A DNA stretch of 64,000 nucleotides from Clostridiaceae bacterium. GTDB lineage: Bacteria > Bacillota > Clostridia > Oscillospirales > Acutalibacteraceae. The first letter of the stretch is position 1, and the number at the start of each line of letters is the position of its first letter. The notes below the pieces were generated by a model, which ran no database searches, was not told where the DNA came from, and saw nothing but the letters and a program-made list of their open reading frames with translations. Made by a program: the position numbers and the translations under genes. This document shows positions 34,424 to 42,745 of the stretch, piece by piece. The stretch is from contig JAETSR010000006.1 in NCBI GenBank assembly GCA_021769555.1, positions 62,001 through 126,000 of the forward strand. Direction: 5' to 3'.

Positions 34424-35364
34424 TTTAGTATACCCTCCACTGCAGCGGCAATGCCCTCACCGGTCAGCCCATAGTGGGCGAAGACCTCAGATGATGTGCC
34501 GGTAATTACAGGCGCGTCCGGCAGGGCCAGGCACTTCACCCGGCGGGGGCAGTGCCCGCCCACCACCTGGGCTACCATGCTGCCCAGGCCCCCATATGGT
34601 GAGTGCTCCTCCATCGTCACAACAATATCTGCTGATTTTGCTGCCTCAATGACCGCCTCCCTGTCCAGGGGCTTCACGCAGTACATGTCTAAAACGCTGG
34701 CGGCAAGGCCGTCCTTTTCAAGAATTTCAGCAGCCTCCAACGCCGGGCGCACCATCTCTCCACAGGCAATCAGCGCAGCTTTCACCTTCTGTCCCCTGGC
34801 TTTCAGCCAAGTCGCCTTGTCTATCTCAAAGGGACAGTCATTGTCAGAGTAGATGTCTTCCACCGGGTTGCGGCCCACCCGGATATAGGCGGGCTTCTCG
34901 TCCTCCAGAAGCGCCTCTATTAAGCGTTTGGTCTGGTGGCGGTCGCTGGGGAGGTACACTCTCATGTTGGGCAGGGCGCTCATGGCCGCAATATCTTGTG
35001 CCGAGTGGTGGCTCATGCCCAGGGCACCATAGCTCACCCCTCCGGATATACCGATGAGCTTCACGTTGGTGCCCGAGTAGGCGCAGTCCACCTTGGCCTG
35101 CTCGTATGAGCGGGTGCTGAGAAAGCACGCCGGGGACGCTGCAAAAGCCTTTTTCCCGCAGGCGGCGAGGCCGGCGGCAATGCTCACAAGGTTCTGTTCG
35201 GCAATGCCTGCTTCCACGAACTGCTCCGGGAATTTCTCGGCGAATGGGGCGAGAGACGCACTTCCCCGGCTGTCGCTGCACAGCACGAAAATGTCCGGGT
35301 CGCAGGCGGCACGAGCCATGAGGGTCTCGCAGATGGCCTGCCGGTTGGGAATTGTATTAGCCAT
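34420..35364 (-). CDS. Transketolase C-terminal subunit
   Basis: The ATG at 35364, with GGAGG nine bases upstream, gives 314 residues and starts MANTIPNRQAICETLM. It has the pyrimidine-binding domain with the conserved Glu in FVEAGIAEQNLVSIAAGLA, SYGALGMSHHSAQDIAAM, and a transketolase C-terminal domain. It pairs with the N-half encoded immediately upstream (8-base overlap) to rebuild a full enzyme. Known: split transketolases of this type occur in sugar operons; AptA/AptB acts on D-apulose-4-phosphate. Confidence 0.9.
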   Translation of the reverse strand: MANTIPNRQAICETLMARAACDPDIFVLCSDSRGSASLAPFAEKFPEQFVEAGIAEQNLVSIAAGLAACGKKAFAASPACFLSTRSYEQAKVDCAYSGTNVKLIGISGGVSYGALGMSHHSAQDIAAMSALPNMRVYLPSDRHQTKRLIEALLEDEKPAYIRVGRNPVEDIYSDNDCPFEIDKATWLKARGQKVKAALIACGEMVRPALEAAEILEKDGLAASVLDMYCVKPLDREAVIEAAKSADIVVTMEEHSPYGGLGSMVAQVVGGHCPRRVKCLALPDAPVITGTSSEVFAHYGLTGEGIAAAVEGILK

Positions 35365-36199
35365 TCTGGGCTGCCTCCTTTCTCTGGGCAAAGTCCCGCT
35401 TGATTTGCTCGTACTCCTCCGGGGTGGGCAGGTGGTGATGCCAGCCCGCCTTGTTCTCCATCAGCGGGGAGCCATAGCCTTTTGTTGTGTTGGAAATGAT
35501 AACGGTAGGTTTGTCCTTAACCTCTTTCGCCTGGGCATAGGCACTGTCCATCTGGGCAATGCTGTCGCCGTTTATCTCCATGACATTCCAGCCAAAGGCG
35601 GCGAAGCGTTCATTCAAAGGCTCGTGGCTCATGACCTCCTCGGTGGGACCGGATATCTGTAATTTATTGCGGTCCACCACCGCGCAGAGGTTGTCCAGCT
35701 TGTAGTGCCCCGCGGCCATTGCGCCCTCCCAGACGGAGCCCTCGGCCAGCTCGCCGTCACCCATGATGGTGTACACCCGGTAGCTTTTCCCGCTCCTTTT
35801 GCCGGCCAGAGCCATTCCCACGCATACCGGCAGGCCGTGGCCCAGGGAGCCGGAGTTCATCTCAATACCCGGCAGATTGTTATTTGGATGGCCGATATAG
35901 GGTGAGCCAAACTTGGAGAATTTTGCGGTCACGTCCTCTAAATCCAGAAATCCCCTATGGCAGAGTATGGCATAATACGCCTCCATCGAGTGGCCTTTTG
36001 AGAGCACAAAGCGGTCGCGGTCCGGGTCGTTGACAGTTTCCGGGGTTATGCTCAGGTGGTTCACATAGAGCACCAGAAGGGCGTTCATAAGGCTCATATC
36101 CCCGCCGATATGCCCGCCTCCCCCGGCCATGATGATGTCCAGTGTCTGTTGCCGCAGGTCCCAGGAGAGGACCTCCAAATCATGCAGATTCACGTTCAT
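35357..36199 (-). CDS. Transketolase N-terminal subunit
   Basis: The 280-residue protein is the thiamine-pyrophosphate domain: GGGHIGGDMSLMNALLVLY, SKGHSMEAYYAILCHRG, GSLGHGLPVCVGMALAGK and the cofactor motif GDGELAEGSVWEGAMAAGHYKLDNL ending in AVVDRNKLQ. It overlaps its C-half partner by 8 bases and the isomerase gene by 4 bases, so the three are translationally coupled. In this operon it would transfer a two-carbon unit from the phosphorylated ketose made by the isomerase and kinase. Confidence 0.92.
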   Translation of the reverse strand: MNVNLHDLEVLSWDLRQQTLDIIMAGGGGHIGGDMSLMNALLVLYVNHLSITPETVNDPDRDRFVLSKGHSMEAYYAILCHRGFLDLEDVTAKFSKFGSPYIGHPNNNLPGIEMNSGSLGHGLPVCVGMALAGKRSGKSYRVYTIMGDGELAEGSVWEGAMAAGHYKLDNLCAVVDRNKLQISGPTEEVMSHEPLNERFAAFGWNVMEINGDSIAQMDSAYAQAKEVKDKPTVIISNTTKGYGSPLMENKAGWHHHLPTPEEYEQIKRDFAQRKEAAQNG

Positions 36200-37596
36200 T
36201 CTCCCCTCAGATATGCCTTGATTTCCGACTCGTTCTCATCGTACAGGTCGGGCTTAATGCCCATATATTTGCAGGCCTCATACAGCACCGGCACAACATT
36301 CCTGTGTATGCCCACGCAGTGGTGGATGTAGGGCCCTTCCACAATTTTTGCCTCCAGGCGCTTGATGTTCTCCACCTCGACCCAGAGGTATGTGCCCATG
36401 CCCTTTGGACCGTCCACGCCCTTGGCGCTGCCCAGGAGCAGGCTGTACTCGCCGTTGTCGCCGTCGAACCGGCACAGGGTCAAATCGCCGTGCTTAGCCT
36501 CGGCGGTGATGGCCCCGGGGTAGTCGAAGGCCAGTGGGTATGTTATACAGGGCTTACATCCCGCCACTGAGAGGGGCCAGGGGCCGCAGTGCTGCAAAAG
36601 CTCGCCGTTCTCGATGTCCGGGTGGCGGATGGTCCAGTCGGCGAAGAAGCCCCGGGTGCCGTCGTTGGCGGCCGCCTCGGCCAGGAGGGCCGTCACTGCG
36701 CCGTGGATGTCCGTCTCGCACACCACCGGGATACCCTTGTCGTTAAGCAGGGCGTTGGCGGCGCAGGGCATTATGCCAAGCTCCCCCTGCAAGGCGTTCC
36801 AGCACTGGATGGCGGCAGCGTTACAGTGATATTTTTTCACAAGATGTTCCATAGCCACTGCCAGGCCCGCCACGTTTGTCAGCTGTTCATCAGTGACGTT
36901 TATCTCCATATGCTCCCGGCAGTAGGCGATAGTGGCCTGCACCTCGACCCCATCAGTAACAGCCTTTTTGACCTCTGTGGTCAGCTCCGGCAGGGGGATG
37001 GGCGCCAGCTGGATATTGAACTTTTCCAGCAGCTCGCCCTCATTGCACATGGTGGACCAGAAGTCGAAGGGCCGGGGGCCAATCTGCAATATCTTGATAT
37101 TACGGAAGGTTTTCACCACATTGCACACGGCCAAAAAGTCTTTGACGCCTCGCTCGAACACCGGGTCGCTCAGGCGGCAGTTAGTCATGTATGTAAATGG
37201 AACTTGAAAGCGCCTAAGCACCTTTCCCGTGGCGAACAGCCCGCACTGGGTGTCTCTGAGGCGCGTGCCGTCAGGCTCAGGGCGCTCGTCCAGGGGTCCC
37301 CAGAGAAGTACCGGGACGTTCAAATCTTTTGCCAGCCGGGCACAGACGTACTCTGTGCCGAAGTTGCAGTGGGGCAGGAACAGGCCGTCCACCCCCGCCG
37401 CCCTGAACTTTTCCAGAACCTTCAGCCGGTCGTCCTCGCTGTAGAGCAGGCCCTCCCCATTGATGTCGTCGATGTCCACGAACTCCACGCCCAGCTCTTT
37501 AAGGCGCTCTGCCGTCAGCCCCCGGTACTTCACCGCGTCCGGGGCGCTGAAAATGCTCCGCCGGGTGGGGGCGAAGCCTATTCTGATATTTGCCAT
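36196..37596 (-). CDS. L-fucose/L-arabinose isomerase-fold sugar isomerase
   Basis: The 466-residue protein belongs to the FucI/AraA-like group (COG2407 type). Landmarks are ADGLFLPH-like CNFGTEYVCARLAKDL, ILQIGPRPFDFWSTMCNEGEL, CNAAAIQCWNALQGELGIMPC, the metal-site block GIPVVCETDIHGAVTALL, and a late PYIHHCVGIHRN with His. Known: members convert aldoses to ketoses with Mn2+. The operon order isomerase - transketolase - kinase suggests it starts catabolism of an aldose, possibly D-apiose. AGGAGG-type site present; the LacI gene is divergent. Confidence 0.8.
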   Translation of the reverse strand: MANIRIGFAPTRRSIFSAPDAVKYRGLTAERLKELGVEFVDIDDINGEGLLYSEDDRLKVLEKFRAAGVDGLFLPHCNFGTEYVCARLAKDLNVPVLLWGPLDERPEPDGTRLRDTQCGLFATGKVLRRFQVPFTYMTNCRLSDPVFERGVKDFLAVCNVVKTFRNIKILQIGPRPFDFWSTMCNEGELLEKFNIQLAPIPLPELTTEVKKAVTDGVEVQATIAYCREHMEINVTDEQLTNVAGLAVAMEHLVKKYHCNAAAIQCWNALQGELGIMPCAANALLNDKGIPVVCETDIHGAVTALLAEAAANDGTRGFFADWTIRHPDIENGELLQHCGPWPLSVAGCKPCITYPLAFDYPGAITAEAKHGDLTLCRFDGDNGEYSLLLGSAKGVDGPKGMGTYLWVEVENIKRLEAKIVEGPYIHHCVGIHRNVVPVLYEACKYMGIKPDLYDENESEIKAYLRGE

Positions 37597-37649
37597 ATGT
37601 TCCTCCTTAGCTTTTCTCCCCGGCTCTCCCGCCGGCTTTCCTATGCCTA

Positions 37650-37680
37650 AGTATACCAGAACGCAAGCTTAATTGGCAGA
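37650..37680 (-). promoter_or_regulatory. Promoter of the isomerase-transketolase-kinase operon
   Basis: Minus strand: CTGCCA, 18-base spacer, TATACT with an extended -10 (TGG before it). The inverted repeat at 37665-37693 covers its spacer and -35. Confidence 0.6.
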
Positions 37681-37693
37681 AAAAATTAAGCTT
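37665..37693. promoter_or_regulatory. Inverted-repeat operator between the divergent LacI gene and its operon
   Basis: AAGCTTAATT and AATTAAGCTT are perfect 10-bp complements around a 9-base centre. Two further CTTAAT half-sites lie at 37700-37715. The repeat covers the minus promoter and abuts the plus -35, so one bound repressor could control both directions. Confidence 0.6.
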
Positions 37694-37696
37694 TTC

Positions 37697-37725
37697 TTGA
37701 CTTAATTTACTTAATCTGCTACACT
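37697..37725 (+). promoter_or_regulatory. Promoter of the LacI-family regulator
   Basis: TTGACT, 17-base spacer, TACACT, with CTTAAT half-sites inside the -35 and spacer. Confidence 0.75.
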
Positions 37726-37744
37726 TTCCTGAGAGGTGAGATTT

Positions 37745-38752
37745 ATGGCGATAACAGCAAAGGAGCTTGCGGCAAGGCTGGGCCTCTCCCCGGCGGCGGT
37801 GTCCATGGCGCTTAATAATAAGCCGGGGGTCAGCACTGCCACCCGCCGCCGGGTGATAGAGGCCGCCCGCGAAATGGGGTATGATTTCTCAAAAAAGGCC
37901 GTTTCCCGGGAGGGGCTGCAGGGGCAGCTCTGCCTGGCGGTGTATAGGCGCAACGGCGCTGTGGTCGGCGATACGCCGTTCTTTGCCGACCTTATAAGCG
38001 GGGTCAGCGTGGGCTGCAAGAAAGCCCGGTATGATTTGGTGATACGCTATCTCTATGATGACGAGGATTTCCCGGACCAGCTCTACACACTGGAGTCATC
38101 GGGCTTTCAGGGAATAATACTGCTGGCCACTGAGCTGGACGCGCCGGGCCTCTCCCGCTTCTCCAGGCTGAGCGCGCCGCTGCTGGTGCTGGACGCTTAC
38201 TTTGAGGCCCATGACTATAACTATGTGCTCATCAATAACATCCAGGGGGCGTTCCAGGCCACAAGCTATCTTATCTCCAAGCGCCGTACCCAGCCGGGGT
38301 ATCTCCGCTCCTCCTACCCCATAAGCAACTTTGAGGAGCGCGCCGACGGCTTCTATAAGGCAATACGCGCCGGGGGCATGTCTACCTCCAAATCCCTTGT
38401 GCACCTGCTGACGCCCTCTCAGGAGGGGGCCTATGCAGACATGAAGGCCCTCCTTGACGGCGGTGAGGAAATTGCCAAGTGCTACTTTGCGGACAACGAC
38501 CTCATAGCCATCGGCGCTGTCGCCGCCCTCAGGGAGGCAGGCTACCGTGTTCCTGAGGACGTAGCCGTGGTGGGCTTCGACGACCTCCCCATATGCGAAT
38601 ACATGGACCCTCCCCTAACCACCGTCCGGGTCCCCGCGCACTCAATGGGCGAGACTGCCGTGCGCCGGCTGGCGGAAATGCTCGAGGGCAGCGAGCCGGT
38701 ATCCATGAAGGTGGAGATACGCACTCAGCTGGTCCGGCGCAAAAGCGTGTAG
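37745..38752 (+). CDS. LacI-family transcriptional regulator
   Basis: The ATG at 37745 (GAGGTGAG upstream) gives 335 residues: helix-turn-helix ITAKELAARLGLSPAAVSMALNNKPGVSTATRRRVIEAAREMGYDF, then a periplasmic-binding-like effector domain ending with VAVVGFDDLPICEYMDPPLTTVR. The gene is divergent from the isomerase operon, with a 10-bp-arm palindrome between them, so it is most likely the local repressor. The inducer is probably the sugar or its phosphate used by that operon. Confidence 0.9.
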   Translation: MAITAKELAARLGLSPAAVSMALNNKPGVSTATRRRVIEAAREMGYDFSKKAVSREGLQGQLCLAVYRRNGAVVGDTPFFADLISGVSVGCKKARYDLVIRYLYDDEDFPDQLYTLESSGFQGIILLATELDAPGLSRFSRLSAPLLVLDAYFEAHDYNYVLINNIQGAFQATSYLISKRRTQPGYLRSSYPISNFEERADGFYKAIRAGGMSTSKSLVHLLTPSQEGAYADMKALLDGGEEIAKCYFADNDLIAIGAVAALREAGYRVPEDVAVVGFDDLPICEYMDPPLTTVRVPAHSMGETAVRRLAEMLEGSEPVSMKVEIRTQLVRRKSV

Positions 38753-38765
38753 CATAAATAGGCAT

Positions 38766-38791
38766 AAAAACGGCCGGCCGTAGTTTTACCT
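38766..38791. terminator. Terminator between lacI and rbsK
   Basis: GGCCGGCC on both sides of a 14-base loop; five T follow in minus orientation, which serves rbsK. The plus side has only a weak T-rich tail. Confidence 0.8.
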
Positions 38792-38812
38792 GCGGCCGGC
38801 CTGATATTTTAT

Positions 38813-39733
38813 CTATCTTTTCTGTTCGCGCCGTACTTCTTCCATATCCGGGATAGAGGTCTGTGCCCCCTTGCGGGTCACCACAATACCCGAAACGCAT
38901 ATGGCGAGCTCCAGGGCCTCATGAAGGCCCCGGCCCTCCGCGAGCCCATAGGCCAGGGCAGCGGTGAAGCTGTCCCCGGCGGCGGTGGTGTCCACAGCTT
39001 TCATAGTGCCGTTTGCGGGGAGCGAGCAGGTGCCGCCACTGTCATCCAGCAGGAACGCCCCCTTGCTGCCAAGAGTGACGACCACGTTCCTAACGCCCCT
39101 GGCCTGAAGGACAGAGGCGGATTCCTCAAGATGGCTCTCCGCCTGGCTGTCACCGATAAGCATACCCAGCTCCACCTCATTGGGCTTGATATAGTCCACG
39201 CATTTATAGAGCTCTGGGGGGATGTCCGAGCGGGCGGGGGCCGGGTCCAGTATCACTGTCCTGCCCAGCTCCTTTGCCCTTTTCGCCGAGTACACTACGG
39301 TCTCCATAGGTATCTCCATCTGGAGCAGCACTATATCCGAGGCCGCAAGAATATCGTCGTTTTCCTTGATGTACGGCACGTCCACCGTACTGTTTGCCCC
39401 CTGCACAACAATTATGCTGTTGCCTCCGGAGCTGTCCACGGTGATGAAAGCCGTGCCAGTGCTCTCGCCCTTAACGCTTTTCAGCCGGGACACGTCAACG
39501 CCCACTCCCCGGAGATTCTCCCGGAGCATTGAGCCCGGGCCGTCGTCCCCGACAGCCCCCAGCATTGTTACAGCCCCGCCCAGCTTTCCCAGGGCATAGG
39601 CCTGATTTGCCCCCTTGCCGCCGGGTATCATCTCAAAGCCGTCGCAGATTAGGGTCTCCCCTATCTTAGGCATTTTCTGCACATTTATCACATAGTCACA
39701 GTTAAGGCTGCCTATCACAAGAACCTTCTTCAT
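38813..39733 (-). CDS. rbsK: Ribokinase
   Basis: The 306-residue PfkB-family kinase starts VLVIGSLNCDYVINVQKMPKIGE (sugar-binding Asp13), then IPGGKGANQAYALGKLGG and the anion-hole/catalytic block DTTAAGDSFTAALAYGL with catalytic Asp254. Known: ribokinase phosphorylates D-ribose with ATP. It is the last gene of the operon led by the LacI-kinase fusion and lies 3 bases after the ADP-ribosylglycohydrolase-family gene, suggesting that the latter releases ribose or a related pentose. Confidence 0.9.
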   Translation of the reverse strand: MKKVLVIGSLNCDYVINVQKMPKIGETLICDGFEMIPGGKGANQAYALGKLGGAVTMLGAVGDDGPGSMLRENLRGVGVDVSRLKSVKGESTGTAFITVDSSGGNSIIVVQGANSTVDVPYIKENDDILAASDIVLLQMEIPMETVVYSAKRAKELGRTVILDPAPARSDIPPELYKCVDYIKPNEVELGMLIGDSQAESHLEESASVLQARGVRNVVVTLGSKGAFLLDDSGGTCSLPANGTMKAVDTTAAGDSFTAALAYGLAEGRGLHEALELAICVSGIVVTRKGAQTSIPDMEEVRREQKR

Positions 39734-39736
39734 GCG

Positions 39737-41863
39737 TTAATCATGCCCCCTTACGGACAGGTCCCTATAGAGACAGTGGCTGCCACCCCGCACGGACACT
39801 CCCACAGAGCCGGTGAGCAGGGGACGCTCCGTGTCACGGTGCTCCAAAAGCTTCACGCCGTCCACATATACCTCAAGAGTGTCCCCCCGCGCGGTGACCT
39901 TCAGCCTGTACTCTTTTCCGGGCTCAACGGCAAACTCAGTATCGCAGAGGGTGCCGTACCCATAGAGGTTCTTGTCCAGCACCAGCCGCCCATTTGAGAA
40001 GCCCGCCGCGTAGGAGCGCATTGCCCCCTGGACCCGGACATTCAGGAAACATTCACTGCCGGTCATGGGCTTTATGGTCCCCTCAAAGCTGCAGTCCGTC
40101 CAGTTATAGTGCCCGGTGTACATCTCGCCGAAGTCCCCGCAGGACAGGCTCAGCCAGCCGTCCTCAAGATAGGTGTGCCCCTTGAGCCGGGCAAACTGGT
40201 GCACGTCCTGATGGAGGTTGTGCCAGACGGCCATGGTCTCTTTGTTAAAGTCAATTTTATAGTCAGGCTGCCCGTCATAGTAGAGGTCGTCAAGATAGGC
40301 CGTGATGGGGTCCATGGCAAAGCCCTTTGCCGTGCAGGAGAGTATCACGCCGGTCTCGTCCACCCTGTCTGAAAGCCCGGCGGGTATGGCAAGAGAGAGC
40401 TCCTTCCAGCCGGGCTCGGCGGCGCTGACCTTATCCCCCCGGAGAATCTCCCCGCTTATCCCCAGCTTCACATAGGGCTGGGCGAAGACCTCAACGCCGT
40501 TCCCGCCCTGTTTCAGCAGGACGCTCATATGCACCGTCTGCCCGGGATAGCATAAGGGCGAGAAGAAGGGGTCGTATCTTGAATCGTCGAAGTCCTCCGG
40601 GCCGTAATAGGTCTGTTTATAGAAATAGTGCTCGGTGCCGGGCCTGCCGTTGAAGACGGTTATCTTCAGGGAGCGGGAGCCGGTATGGGCCTGCTCGCCG
40701 GTGTTCATTATGTGGAAACGGCTCTGGCTCCTGCCCCTTATGGCGTGGGTGCTTGTGGGGTACTCAAAGTGGCAGCTGTCTATGCGGCCGTTAAGTATAC
40801 CCTGCCACTCCTTTGGAGGCTCCTCCCCTGCCAGCATGTAGCCGAGCTTTGCAAAATAGCTGGCTCCAAAGGGCAGGTCGGTCACGTTCAGGGAGCCGAT
40901 AACGCTTGAAGAGGCCAGGAAGTCGTTGATAGGCGCGGCGTATTTCTCATAGTCTATGCCCTCAATGCCCACGAGCACGCCCATTATGCACCCGGCATTG
41001 CCCACGTTGCAATCCGTGTCCCAGCCGCACATATTGCAGATATTTATGGTGTCGGAATAGCTGCCATTGCCATAGAGCAGGGCGAGGGCGATAACTCCGG
41101 CGTTGGGGATGATATGGCAGTTGCCGGGGTATTTGTCGTAGCCGAAGTTATCGTGGAGGAAGTCAAAGCATGCCCGCCAGTCGCCGGGGTTTTTGTCGTA
41201 GAAGTCCATAACTGCCCTGACTACCCTTGTATACTCGCAGCCGGCGGGGATGTACCCGAGGGCCTTCTCCATCACCGTGCGGATATCCTTCTCCACAAAG
41301 GCCAGGCTCACACAGCAGGCGATAAATACGCCGCCGTACACGCCGTTGCCCCCATGGGTGACGCTTGCGGCCTTCTCCGCAAGCTTTGCCGCAAGCTCCG
41401 GGTTACCGGGGGCTACAAGGCCCCAGGGGTCTATGAATATCTGCCCGCCAATCTGCTCGGCCATGGTGGAGCCGTTCTGCTCAATACTGCCGCTTCTCGG
41501 GGCGGGAATGCCGTTTCTCAGGTTGAGATATGCCGTGTGCTCGGTGGAGACGCCGTAGCCGCCCCACCAGAAAAAGCCGTGCTCGAAGGGGGCGTAGTTC
41601 AACAGGGCGTTGGCAACGTCCCCGGCGTCGAACTTTTCTATGTCCTCGCAGTCCTCAAGGGCGCGGATGAAGAACAGGGGGCCGTTGCTGTCGTCGTCCG
41701 CCGCGAAGTTTTTGTAGCTTGCGGGATAGCCGTTAAGCTCCCCGAAGGTGTTCTTTATCATCTCATAGGACCAGCCCTCGATGGGCGCGCCGAGCCTGAT
41801 GCCGATGACCTTTCCAAGCCACCCTGCGTATACCCGCTCTAAATAGTCCTGAGGTATTTTCAT
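39737..41863 (-). CDS. ADP-ribosylglycohydrolase-family protein with C-terminal beta domains
   Basis: The 708-residue protein has an N-terminal DraG-like domain (about 1-340). The two metal sites are present: FAADDDSNGPLFF near residue 55 and GWDTDCNVGNAGCIMG near 280. A C-terminal half (about 340-708) appears to consist of two beta-sandwich or lectin-like domains. No signal peptide. Known: the family cleaves ADP-ribose or ribosyl bonds. In an operon with an ABC sugar importer and ribokinase, a catabolic role on an imported riboside-like compound is more plausible than protein de-ADP-ribosylation. Substrate unknown. Confidence 0.8.
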   Translation of the reverse strand: MKIPQDYLERVYAGWLGKVIGIRLGAPIEGWSYEMIKNTFGELNGYPASYKNFAADDDSNGPLFFIRALEDCEDIEKFDAGDVANALLNYAPFEHGFFWWGGYGVSTEHTAYLNLRNGIPAPRSGSIEQNGSTMAEQIGGQIFIDPWGLVAPGNPELAAKLAEKAASVTHGGNGVYGGVFIACCVSLAFVEKDIRTVMEKALGYIPAGCEYTRVVRAVMDFYDKNPGDWRACFDFLHDNFGYDKYPGNCHIIPNAGVIALALLYGNGSYSDTINICNMCGWDTDCNVGNAGCIMGVLVGIEGIDYEKYAAPINDFLASSSVIGSLNVTDLPFGASYFAKLGYMLAGEEPPKEWQGILNGRIDSCHFEYPTSTHAIRGRSQSRFHIMNTGEQAHTGSRSLKITVFNGRPGTEHYFYKQTYYGPEDFDDSRYDPFFSPLCYPGQTVHMSVLLKQGGNGVEVFAQPYVKLGISGEILRGDKVSAAEPGWKELSLAIPAGLSDRVDETGVILSCTAKGFAMDPITAYLDDLYYDGQPDYKIDFNKETMAVWHNLHQDVHQFARLKGHTYLEDGWLSLSCGDFGEMYTGHYNWTDCSFEGTIKPMTGSECFLNVRVQGAMRSYAAGFSNGRLVLDKNLYGYGTLCDTEFAVEPGKEYRLKVTARGDTLEVYVDGVKLLEHRDTERPLLTGSVGVSVRGGSHCLYRDLSVRGHD

Positions 41864-41894
41864 GATTTATTGCTCCTTTCTAAAATATAATAGT

Positions 41895-42731
41895 TTACTC
41901 TTTCAGGCCGCTCATGACTATTCCCTGCACGAAGTACTTCTGTGCGAAGATATACAGCACCAGCACAGGCACCATGGTTATCAGCGCCCCTGCCATCATC
42001 TGGTTCCACTGGGTCACATATGTGCCCTGGAACTTGGCAAGGCCCATTGAGAGGGTCCAGAGGGAGTCGTCGTTCAGGAATATCAGCGGGCGCTGGAAGT
42101 CGTTCCAGGTGTTCATAAAGGTGAAGACCACCAGGGTTATTATGGCGGGCTTGGAGTTCTTGATAACTATCTCCCAGAATATCCTTGGGTACCCGCACCC
42201 GTCTATCTTGGCAGCCTCCTCAAGCTCCTTGGGGATAGTCTGGAAGAACTGGCGCAGGAGGAACGTCCCGAAGGCGTTGAATATGCCGGGGACTATCAGG
42301 GACCAGTGGGTGTTCACCAGCCCCAGTATCTTCACTATCTTGAACTGGGGTATCATGACTACCTGGAAGGGTATCATCATCGTGCCAAGATATATCAGGA
42401 AGATAAGGTTGCGCCCCTTAAAGCGAAGTCGGGCGAAGGCGTAGGCCGCCATGCTGCAGGTTATCAGCTGGCCGGCTATAGTCAGCGCGGAGATAAAGAA
42501 GGTGTTGCCGAAATACCGCATCCAGGGCGCGGCCTGGAGCATATAGGTATAGTTCTCCCAGGCCACATACCGGGGTATCCATGTGGGCGGCGAGGCGAAC
42601 ATCTCCTGGGTGGTCTTTAGTGAGCTTGATATCATCCACAGGAACGGCACCAGCATGGTGACGGACAGTATGATGAGTACGATGTGCAGAACGGTTTTAT
42701 AGACTATCTTCTTGGTTTTGCCCTGATTCAT
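41895..42731 (-). CDS. ABC sugar transporter permease (MalG type)
   Basis: The ATG at 42731 follows GAGAGGGGGG and gives 278 residues; the open frame extends to a TTG at 42749 that overlaps the upstream stop. Six helices are visible. The EAA loop that contacts the ATPase reads ELEEAAKIDGCGYPRIFWEIVIKNSKPAII. Known: CUT1-family permease of an oligosaccharide or sugar importer. It is paired with the MalF-type gene upstream. No ATPase gene is in the operon, so a shared MsmK-type ATPase is presumably used. Confidence 0.9.
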   Translation of the reverse strand: MNQGKTKKIVYKTVLHIVLIILSVTMLVPFLWMISSSLKTTQEMFASPPTWIPRYVAWENYTYMLQAAPWMRYFGNTFFISALTIAGQLITCSMAAYAFARLRFKGRNLIFLIYLGTMMIPFQVVMIPQFKIVKILGLVNTHWSLIVPGIFNAFGTFLLRQFFQTIPKELEEAAKIDGCGYPRIFWEIVIKNSKPAIITLVVFTFMNTWNDFQRPLIFLNDDSLWTLSMGLAKFQGTYVTQWNQMMAGALITMVPVLVLYIFAQKYFVQGIVMSGLKE

Positions 42732-42745
42732 GACCGTCCCCCCTC

